Position numbers and translations under genes: made by a program. DNA of 64,000 nt. It comes from CAWUEZ02 sp963921355. GTDB lineage: Bacteria; Pseudomonadota; Alphaproteobacteria; Thalassobaculales; Thalassobaculaceae. The DNA lies in assembly GCA_963921355.3 (NCBI GenBank), contig OZ001190.1, positions 62,001 through 126,000 of the forward strand. Direction: 5' to 3'. Positions 23,656-32,178 of this stretch are shown piece after piece. The notes under the pieces are model-generated. The model did no database searches and was not told the DNA's origin. It worked only from the letters and a program-made list of their open reading frames with translations. Each line of letters begins with the position of its first letter. Position 1 is the first letter of the stretch.

Positions 23656-25631
23656 TCGTCGAACTCGGGCATTTCTGTCTGTGCCTCGCGCTGGTCGCCG
23701 CCATCGTCCAGTCGACGGTGCCGATCTGGGGTCTCCGCACGGATTCCGCGGCGGCGATGCGGGTCGCCGACAGCGCGGCTCAGGTCCAATTCCTGGGCAT
23801 CGCGGTCGCCTTCGGCGCCCTGATCCATGCCTTCGTCGTCTCCGACTTCTCGGTCGCGCTCGTGGCCATGGGCTCCCATTCGGCCAAACCGATGCTCTAC
23901 AAGGTGACCGGTGTCTGGGCCAATCATGAAGGCTCGATGCTGCTCTGGGTCCTGATCCTGGCCCTGTTCGGTGTCCTGATCGCCCTGTTCGGCCGCATGA
24001 TCCCGGTCACCGTCCGCTCGACGGTTCTGGCTGTCCAGGGGATGATCGGGGTCGGCTTTCTGCTGTTCGTGGTGCTGACCTCCAACCCGTTCGCCCGCCT
24101 GGCAAACCCGCCGGTCGACGGCCAGGGCATGAACCCGCTGCTGCAGGATCCCGGCGTCGCCTTCCACCCGCCGCTGCTCTATGTCAGCTATGTCGGTTTC
24201 TCGACCGCGTTTTCGTTCGCCGTCGCCGCTCTGATCCTGGGGCGCGTCGACCCGGCCTGGGCCCGCTGGATGCGGCCCTGGGTGCTGCTGGCCTGGTCCG
24301 GCCTGACCGCCGGCATCGCGCTCGGCTCCTGGTGGGCCTACTACGAACTCGGCTGGGGCGGGTTCTGGTTCTGGGATCCGGTCGAGAATGCGTCGTTCAT
24401 GCCCTGGCTTCTGGGTACCGCACTGCTGCACTCGGCGATCGTCGTCGAGAAGCGCTCGGCCCTGCTGAAATGGACGATTCTGCTGGCGATCCTGACTTTC
24501 GCGCTTAGCCTGATCGGAACCTTCCTGGTGCGCTCGGGTGTGCTGTCGTCGGTGCATGCCTTCGCCACCGACCCGGAGCGCGGCCTATTCATCCTGCTGC
24601 TGCTGACGATCGCCATTCTCGGCAGCCTGGCGCTGTTCGCCTGGCGCGCCCAGAGCCTGACGGACGGCGGCGATTTCGCCGTCCTGTCACGCGAAAGCGG
24701 CCTGCTGGTGAACAACATTCTGCTGGCGACCGCCTGCGCGACGGTGTTCCTCGGGACCCTGTATCCGCTGTTCCTCGATGCCCTGACCGGCGACAAGGTG
24801 ACGGTCGGCCCACCCTACTTCAACCGAACCTTCTTGCCGCTGTTCGGCGTGCTCATGCTGGCCGCCGGGCTCGGTCCGTTCCTGGCCTGGAAACGGGCGC
24901 GGGTGCAGGAACTGGTCCGCCACGCGATGCGGTGCGCCATCGGCACGGCGGCCGTCACCCTCGGCGCTGCGATCGTCGGCGGTCTGACCGACCCGGTCGG
25001 CCTGCTGGGTGTGGTGATCGCCGGCTGGCTGGCGGTCGCCACCGTACTTGACATCGCCCGGCGCAGCGGCTGGCCCGGCACCGCGCCCTCGACCGCGCTC
25101 CGCCGGTTGGTCGGCCTGCCGCGCTCCGCCTGGGGCATGTATATCGGCCATGCCGGGTTGGCGATTGCCGCCGCCGGCGTGATCGCGATATCGGTCTGGC
25201 GGGTTGAGGCGATCCAGGTGCAGAAGCCCGGCACACCCGTGGAGGTCGGCGGCTACCGGTTCACCCTCCTGGAGGTCGCGCAGACGCGAGGCCCGAACTA
25301 CCAGACGTCGATCGCCACCGTGAAGGTCGAAGACGACAGCGGCCTGATCACCGTCCTGTTCCCCGAGCGCCGCTGGTACCCGGTTGAGCGTCAGCCGACC
25401 ACCGAGGCCGGCATCTCGACCCGGTGGCACGGCGACTTCTATGCGGTGCTCGGCGACCCGGACGGATCGGGCGGTTTCGTGACCCGGTTCTACTTCAACC
25501 CGGGTGTGCCGTGGATGTGGTTCGGCGCGCTGCTGATCACGGTCTCCGGACTGATTTCACTGGCGGATCGTCGGCTGCGCGTCGGGGCACCGGCCGGTGC
25601 CACCGCGCCGCTTGTCCAACCGGCCGAATAG
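23652..25631 (+). CDS. ccmF: Cytochrome c haem lyase subunit CcmF/NrfE
   Basis: This 659-residue polytopic membrane protein has the haem-handling WWD motif WGGFWFWDPVENASFMPWLLG near residue 240 and the conserved HPPLLYVSYVGFS segment. It ligates haem to apocytochromes together with CcmH and CcmI. The ATG overlaps the regulator stop. ccmE, ccmG and ccmABCD are absent, so this F-H-I set resembles nrfEFG, the dedicated lyase of multihaem nitrite reductases. It could alternatively be the cell's general CcmF placed under FNR control. Confidence 0.93.
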   Translation: MIVELGHFCLCLALVAAIVQSTVPIWGLRTDSAAAMRVADSAAQVQFLGIAVAFGALIHAFVVSDFSVALVAMGSHSAKPMLYKVTGVWANHEGSMLLWVLILALFGVLIALFGRMIPVTVRSTVLAVQGMIGVGFLLFVVLTSNPFARLANPPVDGQGMNPLLQDPGVAFHPPLLYVSYVGFSTAFSFAVAALILGRVDPAWARWMRPWVLLAWSGLTAGIALGSWWAYYELGWGGFWFWDPVENASFMPWLLGTALLHSAIVVEKRSALLKWTILLAILTFALSLIGTFLVRSGVLSSVHAFATDPERGLFILLLLTIAILGSLALFAWRAQSLTDGGDFAVLSRESGLLVNNILLATACATVFLGTLYPLFLDALTGDKVTVGPPYFNRTFLPLFGVLMLAAGLGPFLAWKRARVQELVRHAMRCAIGTAAVTLGAAIVGGLTDPVGLLGVVIAGWLAVATVLDIARRSGWPGTAPSTALRRLVGLPRSAWGMYIGHAGLAIAAAGVIAISVWRVEAIQVQKPGTPVEVGGYRFTLLEVAQTRGPNYQTSIATVKVEDDSGLITVLFPERRWYPVERQPTTEAGISTRWHGDFYAVLGDPDGSGGFVTRFYFNPGVPWMWFGALLITVSGLISLADRRLRVGAPAGATAPLVQPAE

Positions 25632-25640
25632 GAGGCGGCG

Positions 25641-26141
25641 ATGCAACGAAATCCGATCCTTATCGTCCTGCGCACCGCCCTGGTCGCCACCTTGGTCGCC
25701 GGCTGGCTTGGGTCGATCGGCGGAACCGCGCTGGCGATCGACGCCAGCGAGATGTTCGCCGACCCGGCCAAGGAGGCCCGCGCCCGGGATCTCGGTCGCA
25801 ACCTGCGCTGTCTGGTCTGCCAGAACCAGTCGATCTTCGACTCCAATGCGGGACTGGCGAAGGACCTGCGGGCCGTCGTGCGCGAGCGGATCGATGCCGG
25901 CGACAGCGACACCCAGGTCCTGGACTATGTCGCGGCGCGCTACGGCGACTACGTGCTGCTCGGCCCTCCGGTCAACGCCAATACCTACATCCTCTGGGCC
26001 GCGCCGCTGGTGTTGCTCGCCGCGGCGCTCGGTCTGGGTGCCGCCTACATGCGCGGCCGGTCGCGGACGGTTCGTCCCGTCCAGTTGACTGACGCCGAGC
26101 GCCAGGCGGCCCAGCGAATTCTGCGAGGAGACCGGACATGA
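25641..26141 (+). CDS. ccmH: Cytochrome c maturation protein CcmH/NrfF
   Basis: This 166-residue protein has a signal peptide (cleaved near TALA), the thiol motif LRCLVCQNQSIFDSNA and a C-terminal membrane anchor near residues 115-140. CcmH keeps apocytochrome CxxCH cysteines reduced for haem ligation. It starts 9 bp after ccmF behind AGGAGG and overlaps ccmI by 4 nt. Length and motif match the short CcmH type, with the TPR part on a separate gene (ccmI). Confidence 0.95.
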   Translation: MQRNPILIVLRTALVATLVAGWLGSIGGTALAIDASEMFADPAKEARARDLGRNLRCLVCQNQSIFDSNAGLAKDLRAVVRERIDAGDSDTQVLDYVAARYGDYVLLGPPVNANTYILWAAPLVLLAAALGLGAAYMRGRSRTVRPVQLTDAERQAAQRILRGDRT

Positions 26142-27571
26142 CCGCGTTCTGGATCGCCGCCGCCGTCGTCGCCGCGCTGTCGGCCGCGTGGCTGGCTCGC
26201 CCGTTCCTGTTCGGCTCCCGGGTCGAATCCAATGAAAGCGAGGCTTCGGTCTCGATCTTCCAGGATCAGGCTGACGAGTTGCGCAGGGACCGCGACGCCG
26301 GATTGATCAGCGAAGGCGAGTTCGACGCCGCCCATGAAGAGATCGAGGCCCGCGCCCTGCGCGCCGCGCGCGGGATGGGGCAGGGTCTGTCGATATCCCG
26401 ACGCTCGCCGCTGCTGGCCGCCGGGATCGGAGGCCTGGCAGTCGCCGGAACCCTCGGAATCTATCTGAGCCTCGGGACCCCGAACGCCGTTGATCAGCCG
26501 CTCGAGGCGCGGCGTACCGCGGCGCTGATGGAGCGCGCCGCTGCCGGCGATCCGACCAGCCGCCTGCAGCTGCTGATCGACAAGACGAAAGAGGAGCCGG
26601 ACTCCTTCGAGACCTGGTGGGCGCTGGCGCACAGTTATACCGCCGCCGGCGACCACGCCTCGGCCGCCGATGCCTACCGACGGGCGGCCGAGCTGTCCGG
26701 CGACCGGCCCTCGGTTCTGTCGGCCTATGCCGAGTCTCTGACTCTGGCCAACGGCAACAAGGTGCCGACGGCGGCCCGTCTGGTGTTCGAACAGATCCTG
26801 CAGAGCACCCCGGACCCGCGGGCGCGCTACTACGTCGCCCTGTCCAAGGCCCAGGCCCAGGACTTCGAGGCCGCGCTCTCCGACTGGAGCCGACTGGCTG
26901 CCGACTCCGTGCCGGACGCGCCCTGGATGCCCCTGGTGCGGCGCGACATCGTGAACATGGCCCGGTTCCTGAAGAAGGATGTCACCTACTATCTGCCGGA
27001 CGCCACGCCCCAGGAAGTGGCCAGGGCCACCGGCGCTCCGGTCGATGCCGCCCCGTCGAGCGGCCAGGTCGCTGCCCTCCAGGCAGACCTCGACGCCGAC
27101 CCGATGGATCACAAGAAGTGGATCGAACTCGCGCGCTTGCAGGTGGCAAGCGGCGACGACGCCCAGGCAGCGGCGGCAATCGCCGAAGCAAAGCGTCATT
27201 TCGCCGCCGCCCCGTTCGTCTTGGCCCGGATCGATGCGGCAGCCCGGGAATTCGGACTGGACGTCCTGGAGCCGTCGACGGAGGCCAGGGTCTCTGGCCC
27301 CGGGGCCGAAGACGTCGCCGCTGCGTCCGCGATGAGCGAGTCCGAGCGCGCCGACATGATCAAGGGCATGGTCGCGGGGCTCGCCGCCAAGCTGGAAGAG
27401 AACCCGGACAACCCGGACGGCTGGATCATGCTGATCCGGTCGTACTCGGTGCTTGAGATGCCGGACAAGGCGCAGGCCGCCTACGCTGACGCCGTCGCCC
27501 ATTTCGAGGGCGACGACGCCGTGCTTGTCAGACTGCAGGCCCAGGCCGCCGAGATGTTGAGCGGCGGCTGA
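26138..27571 (+). CDS. ccmI: Cytochrome c maturation TPR protein CcmI/NrfG
   Basis: This 477-residue protein has two N-terminal membrane spans (residues 1-25 and about 88-110) flanking a cytoplasmic loop that begins SIFQDQADELRRDRDAG, as in CcmI. A long periplasmic part contains tetratricopeptide repeats (near 150-220, e.g. ETWWALAHSYTAAGDHASAADAYRRA split over two helices). CcmI chaperones apocytochromes to the CcmFH lyase. It is the last gene of the FNR-ccmFHI operon and meets icd tail to tail. Confidence 0.92.
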   Translation: MTAFWIAAAVVAALSAAWLARPFLFGSRVESNESEASVSIFQDQADELRRDRDAGLISEGEFDAAHEEIEARALRAARGMGQGLSISRRSPLLAAGIGGLAVAGTLGIYLSLGTPNAVDQPLEARRTAALMERAAAGDPTSRLQLLIDKTKEEPDSFETWWALAHSYTAAGDHASAADAYRRAAELSGDRPSVLSAYAESLTLANGNKVPTAARLVFEQILQSTPDPRARYYVALSKAQAQDFEAALSDWSRLAADSVPDAPWMPLVRRDIVNMARFLKKDVTYYLPDATPQEVARATGAPVDAAPSSGQVAALQADLDADPMDHKKWIELARLQVASGDDAQAAAAIAEAKRHFAAAPFVLARIDAAAREFGLDVLEPSTEARVSGPGAEDVAAASAMSESERADMIKGMVAGLAAKLEENPDNPDGWIMLIRSYSVLEMPDKAQAAYADAVAHFEGDDAVLVRLQAQAAEMLSGG

Positions 27572-27595
27572 CGGCCGGCAGCCCGGCGCGGTCTG

Positions 27596-29095
27596 CTACT
27601 GACCCTGGCCGAGCGAATACCCGGGTTCGCCGTCGAAGCGGTACAGATGCTCGGTCTTGATGAAGTCGACGCCGCGGCCCGCCAACCGGCCCAACAAGTC
27701 GGCGACGCCCTGACCGTCCAGGATCCGGCCATCCCGGGTGGTGAACCGGCAGCGCCAATGGTCGGTGCAGAACGTCTCCGGCAGCCCGTCCGGCCACACC
27801 TTGACCCCCCGATTGGTGATGAGCGACAGCCTGTGACCACCGTCTTCCGCCGACTGCATCGTCGAGGCGAGGGTCTGAACGTCCTGCGTTGAGCATACGA
27901 ACACGTCCACGCCGACCAGTTCCCGCGTGCTCGGCACACGTGGCGACGCGGTCGGAATCGCGATCGGGCGTGTGGCCGCACGATAGCTGACCGGCGCCAG
28001 AGACCGCGGCCGATCCCCGAGACGGTCGATGACCGCTTTCGTGAAGTCGACGGTTCCGACCCGCCGGCGCGACACTCCCTCACGGTGGATATCGCCGGTG
28101 TGGATACCGTCCTCGATGGTCTTGAGCCAGGCATTGTGAAGTCGCTCGGCGGCACCCGACTGGCCGGTGTGGACCAGCATCATGACTCCGGCGAGCAGCA
28201 GGCCGGACGGGTTCGCAACGCCGGCCCCGGCGAGGTCCGGTGCGGAGCCGTGAACCGCTTCGAACATCGCGCCATGGGCGCCGATATTGGCCGACGGGCC
28301 GAACCCGACCGACCCGGCGATCTGGGAGGCGATATCGCTGATCACGTCGCCATAGAGGTTCGGGGCGAGGATGACGTCGAAATCCTCGGGCGTCGCCGCC
28401 AGACGGGCGGCCGCGATGTCGATGATCATGTGGTCGCTTGCGATCTCCGGATAGTCGCGCGCCACCTCTTCAAAGACCCGGCGAAACAGCCCGTCGGTCA
28501 GCTTCATGATGTTGTCTTTGGTGAAGCAGGTAACCTTGCCGCGGCCGTTGGCCCGCGCGTACTCGAAGGCATATCGGGCGATCTTCTCGCAGCCCGGGCG
28601 CGAGACGATTTTCAGGCACTGCACCACATCGTCAGTCTGGCGATGCTCGATGCCGGCGTAGAGATCCTCCTCGTTCTCGCGCACCACCACCACGTCCATG
28701 CCAGGGTGCTTGGTTGCCACGAACGGGTCGTAGGCAACCGACGGCCGCACATTGGCGAACAGTCCGAGGGATTTGCGAACGGTCACGTTCAAGCTCTTGT
28801 AGCCGCCGCCCTGTGGGGTGGTGATCGGCGCCTTGAAGAACACCTTGGTCCGGCGGAGCGAGTCCCAGGCATCCTGGGCGATCCCGGTTGTATTGCCGGC
28901 CTTGTAGACGCTCTCGCCGATCTCGATCTCCTCGATCGCCAGACGCGCCCCGGCGGCGTCCAGTGCCCGCAGGCTGGCATCCATGATCTCCGGGCCGATG
29001 CCGTCGCCCCGGGCCACGGTGATCGGGACCGATCGCTCCGTCGTCGCGGTTTCGAGGGGGCTGCTCAGTTGGTCGGGGCTGACGGGGATATTCAT
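27596..29095 (-). CDS. icd: NADP-dependent isocitrate dehydrogenase, Thermus type
   Basis: This 499-residue beta-decarboxylating dehydrogenase converts isocitrate to 2-oxoglutarate. It starts MNIPVSPDQLSS behind GGAGAACC. Substrate and Mg motifs include ITVARGDGIGPEIM, VRENEEDLYAGIEHR, NLYGDVISDIASQIAGS and GPSANIGAHGAMFEAVHGSA. An extra C-terminal domain of about 150 residues (RELVGVDVFV, GHRLSLITNRGVKVWPDG) marks the Thermus/Rickettsia-like subclass rather than the E. coli or mitochondrial types. It is divergent from a LysR gene, which may regulate it. Confidence 0.92.
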   Translation of the reverse strand: MNIPVSPDQLSSPLETATTERSVPITVARGDGIGPEIMDASLRALDAAGARLAIEEIEIGESVYKAGNTTGIAQDAWDSLRRTKVFFKAPITTPQGGGYKSLNVTVRKSLGLFANVRPSVAYDPFVATKHPGMDVVVVRENEEDLYAGIEHRQTDDVVQCLKIVSRPGCEKIARYAFEYARANGRGKVTCFTKDNIMKLTDGLFRRVFEEVARDYPEIASDHMIIDIAAARLAATPEDFDVILAPNLYGDVISDIASQIAGSVGFGPSANIGAHGAMFEAVHGSAPDLAGAGVANPSGLLLAGVMMLVHTGQSGAAERLHNAWLKTIEDGIHTGDIHREGVSRRRVGTVDFTKAVIDRLGDRPRSLAPVSYRAATRPIAIPTASPRVPSTRELVGVDVFVCSTQDVQTLASTMQSAEDGGHRLSLITNRGVKVWPDGLPETFCTDHWRCRFTTRDGRILDGQGVADLLGRLAGRGVDFIKTEHLYRFDGEPGYSLGQGQ

Positions 29096-29206
29096 CTCTG
29101 GTTCTCCGGGAAGATCTCGCACGGAGCACAGATGGTCACCGCCCATGAATTGCTGAAATTGATTTTTCAGCATGCTATCATTGCCATTCGCAATAATAGG
29201 AACCCG

Positions 29207-30076
29207 ATGATCCCCGATCGCGCCATTGACGCCGATCTGCTGCAGGCCTTCGTCGCGGTCGTCGACTGCGGTGGCTTCTCCCGCGCCGGCGAGCGGCTGC
29301 TGCGCAGCCAGTCGACGGTTTCGCTGCAGATCAAGCGGCTGGAAAACCACCTCGGTGTGACCTTGCTCGAGCGCACGCCACGCCGTGTGGACCTGACGGG
29401 TCAAGGCGAGATCATTCTCGACTACGCCCGCCGCATCCTCGCCCTGAACCATGAACTGGCGCAGCGGGTGAAGGAGCCCGAACTGTCCGGGCTGGTGCGG
29501 CTCGGCGCGCCAGAGGATTTCGCCACCAGCCATCTGCCGCGGGTGCTAGCGCATTTCTCCGACAACCATCCGAGGGTCTCGCTGGAAGTGACCTGCGAAC
29601 TCACCCTGGACGTCATCGAGCGGTTCAATGCCGGCGGTCTCGATCTCGCCTTGATCAAGCGGGAACCGACCGGTGTCCAAGGCGGTCTGCGGGTGTGGCG
29701 CGAACCTTTGGTCTGTGTGGCTCGGGATCGGACCGTTGTTGAGACCGAGGGGTCCCTGCCGCTTGCGGCATCACCCCAGCCCTGCGTTTATCGGCGCCGG
29801 ATGACCCGGGCCCTCGACGCGGCCGGCAGACCCTGGCGCATGGCCTATACCTGTGGCTCTCTGGCCGGCACCCATGCCGCGGTCCGGGCCGGGCTCGGCA
29901 TGACGATCCTGCCGAAGGAGATGGTCCCGAGCGATCTGACGATCCTCAGCAAGGAGGAACTGGGCCTGCCCGACCTGCGAGATACCGAAATGGCCTTGAT
30001 GGAGGCCCCGCAGCTCAGCACCGCGGCCGCCCGGCTACGCGACGACATCATCCGCGAGCTGGAGCACGCGGGATAG
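29207..30076 (+). CDS. LysR family transcription regulator
   Basis: This 289-residue protein has an N-terminal winged helix (LLQAFVAVVDCGGFSRAGERLL, residues 10-70) and a LysR effector domain. The ATG at 29207 is placed by the domain start; the open frame extends far upstream over icd antisense. It is divergent from icd with a 111-bp spacer containing TTGC-CATTC-GCAA (29181-29193), a candidate T-N11-A type LysR site. The effector is unknown; control of icd, itself, or both is inferred from the arrangement. Confidence 0.88.
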   Translation: MIPDRAIDADLLQAFVAVVDCGGFSRAGERLLRSQSTVSLQIKRLENHLGVTLLERTPRRVDLTGQGEIILDYARRILALNHELAQRVKEPELSGLVRLGAPEDFATSHLPRVLAHFSDNHPRVSLEVTCELTLDVIERFNAGGLDLALIKREPTGVQGGLRVWREPLVCVARDRTVVETEGSLPLAASPQPCVYRRRMTRALDAAGRPWRMAYTCGSLAGTHAAVRAGLGMTILPKEMVPSDLTILSKEELGLPDLRDTEMALMEAPQLSTAAARLRDDIIRELEHAG

Positions 30077-30101
30077 GTCGGCAGGCGGACCGCGTCGGCG
30101 A

Positions 30102-31328
30102 TCAGAAGAACCGGGTCAGTCGGGTGACGATAAACGAGTCCTCTTCGAAGGGGGCGAGGCCGTTGCCGTCGTCGACCTGGAGCAGCCACTGGGTCTCCAG
30201 CTCGAAGCGCCAGTGGTCGCCGATCCGACGGTCGGCTTCGAGGCGCAGCGACGTGGTGGCGTCCTCCCAATCAACCACGGCTCCCAAAAGAGCGTTGGTG
30301 TCCTGAACGTCGTTCAGCGTCAGGCGGGTGCCGAAGAACAGATCGTTGTCGAACCGGGTCCCCGGCGCATCACCGTCACGACCGTCATACAGCACCTCGG
30401 CCAGGAACCCGAGATCGGCGTCGCTTTCGACAACCTGGAACAGCGTGTACTCAAAGCCGGCGACAGTCGCCGCGAAGGCATCGCCCTGACCGCCGCGGCC
30501 GATCGCCTCAAGCTTCCAGAGCCACGCATCGGTCGTGTACTGCAGATCGAGACCGGCCTGCGTGATCTGGTCGTAGTGCGGGATCAGACGGGTGCCGTCG
30601 GACGCGGTCTCGAGGGTCGGCTCCCGCCCCGTTCCCTGGAACAGGTTCAGGCCGACATCCCAATCGCCGATGAAATGGGCGTAGCGCAGGGCGAAATCCA
30701 CGTTCCATTCTTCAAGATCGGAGTCGTAGGTTGCCGCGGAATCGTCGACCGGCAGGCCCAGGCGCAGGCGACCCTCGCGGCCGGCGAAGGTCCGCTCGCG
30801 AAACCCCGGCAGCACGAACAGATCGAAACGTCCGAAATCCCGCTGCAGGGTCAGGTTGACCATCGGCTGTCCGAGGAAATCCTCCTCGTCTGTGTTCTCC
30901 ACCTGGTCGATCTGGTTGATCACATTCACCAGATGGCGGGATTCAGTGACTCCCCAGAACACCCGGTTGAGCCCGACCAGCAGCTCGTAGTCGTCATCGA
31001 CGCGACGCCAGTAAGCCTCTCTGAGGTCCATATGGCTGCGCTCATCGTCGCGGCCGTCGATCCGGAAAAACGGCGTCACGGTGACCTGGTGAACACCCGC
31101 GTCGTCTTCCCATTCGAGATTGGTTTCGCCGAACAGCGACGGCTGCAATCCGTCCATCTGGTCAGCGAATTGCGGGTTGTGGACGAAGAGACGGCCTTCG
31201 ACACCGATCTCGCCGGACACCCGTACGGCATCCAGACCATCGGCGCGGGTCTCGACCGCCTGAAGAGTCGCCACAGAGATCCCGGCCGCGAGCATACAGC
31301 CCGCGGCCCGGAACAATGGATTGCTCAT
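30102..31328 (-). CDS. Outer-membrane beta-barrel protein of an RND/LolA-like cluster
   Basis: This 408-residue protein has a signal peptide (MSNPLFRAAGCMLAAGISVATLQA region), alternating aromatic beta strands throughout and a C-terminal phenylalanine (VTRLTRFF) that marks an outer-membrane barrel. Many Asp/Glu-rich turns are seen. It is the last gene of the pump operon, 22 bp after the LolA-like gene. It is probably the outer-membrane component for whatever the MMPL pump moves. DUF1302-like or porin families are possible; I cannot fix the family. Confidence 0.75.
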   Translation of the reverse strand: MSNPLFRAAGCMLAAGISVATLQAVETRADGLDAVRVSGEIGVEGRLFVHNPQFADQMDGLQPSLFGETNLEWEDDAGVHQVTVTPFFRIDGRDDERSHMDLREAYWRRVDDDYELLVGLNRVFWGVTESRHLVNVINQIDQVENTDEEDFLGQPMVNLTLQRDFGRFDLFVLPGFRERTFAGREGRLRLGLPVDDSAATYDSDLEEWNVDFALRYAHFIGDWDVGLNLFQGTGREPTLETASDGTRLIPHYDQITQAGLDLQYTTDAWLWKLEAIGRGGQGDAFAATVAGFEYTLFQVVESDADLGFLAEVLYDGRDGDAPGTRFDNDLFFGTRLTLNDVQDTNALLGAVVDWEDATTSLRLEADRRIGDHWRFELETQWLLQVDDGNGLAPFEEDSFIVTRLTRFF

Positions 31329-31350
31329 GGTGAGTCGGGTCCCGGAGTGA

Positions 31351-32178
31351 TCAGCGCAGACGACTCAGGACGCCTTTGACGAAATCCCGATCCTTGAGCC
31401 CGGTCTTGAAGGCATAGTCCTCATACAGCAGGTCGGTGCTTTTGCCGGTCTGGTGGTTGACCATCTCGAAGCGATGGCTGCGCCAAACCCCGCCCGGATA
31501 CTCCCGGTAGTCGAGCAGCGTCAGCGTCTTCAGCAGATCGCCGCGACGGTCGTAGAAGTCGACCTTGCGCACCTGGAAGATCTCCTGATCGATCCAGGAC
31601 ACCTGGCGCGAATAGCCGGAGTTCTCGTAGCGCGGAATCCGCTCCACCACGTCGGTGGCAAGACCGTCGATAACCTCTTCGCCCATGTAGCGGTAGGTGT
31701 ACTTGTTCAGTTCCAGGGCGGTGAAATCTTCGAACGCGAATTCCGAGCCGACGAACGGCCCGGACTTGTTCTTTGAGGAGATCCGCTTCACGCGCTTGAG
31801 CGCCGGCAGATAGAGCCACTGATCGTCCGGGTCCAGGATCCTGGCGTGGCTGAGCAGCGCGGTCCCGTCGATGTCCTTCGGTCTGTCGAACAGCACCAGG
31901 CTCTTGTCGCCGAGTTCCTCATCGGGAATCTCCAAGGTGGTGATCTTCAGCGACCGCTCTGCCTCCTGCCCCGCCTGGTTGCGCAGCACCATGCGCAGGT
32001 CGACGACGCTGTCGGTGAACCCACGGTCCGACCGGTCACTGCGGGCAGCGATCTCGAAGCCCTTATCCTCTGGGCTTTCGGCCAGGGCGGGCAGGCCGCC
32101 TCCCAACCCAGCGACGAGCAGGGCGGCGGCAACGGTGGTTACGGCGTTACTCGGCCGCAGCCAAGGACGGGTCGGCAT
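31351..32178 (-). CDS. LolA-like outer-membrane lipoprotein-sorting protein
   Basis: This 275-residue periplasmic protein has a signal peptide ending near LPALA. Its fold markers are SLVLFDRPKDIDGTALLSH, DPDDQWLYLPALKRVKRISS and GPFVGSEFAFEDF, the family annotated as outer membrane lipoprotein-sorting protein, which pairs with MMPL pumps. Two ATGs exist; the one at 32178 has AGGAG at 6-nt spacing and is preferred over 32184. It overlaps the pump gene by about 30 nt. The likely role is carrying a lipid between inner and outer membranes. Confidence 0.88.
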   Translation of the reverse strand: MPTRPWLRPSNAVTTVAAALLVAGLGGGLPALAESPEDKGFEIAARSDRSDRGFTDSVVDLRMVLRNQAGQEAERSLKITTLEIPDEELGDKSLVLFDRPKDIDGTALLSHARILDPDDQWLYLPALKRVKRISSKNKSGPFVGSEFAFEDFTALELNKYTYRYMGEEVIDGLATDVVERIPRYENSGYSRQVSWIDQEIFQVRKVDFYDRRGDLLKTLTLLDYREYPGGVWRSHRFEMVNHQTGKSTDLLYEDYAFKTGLKDRDFVKGVLSRLR

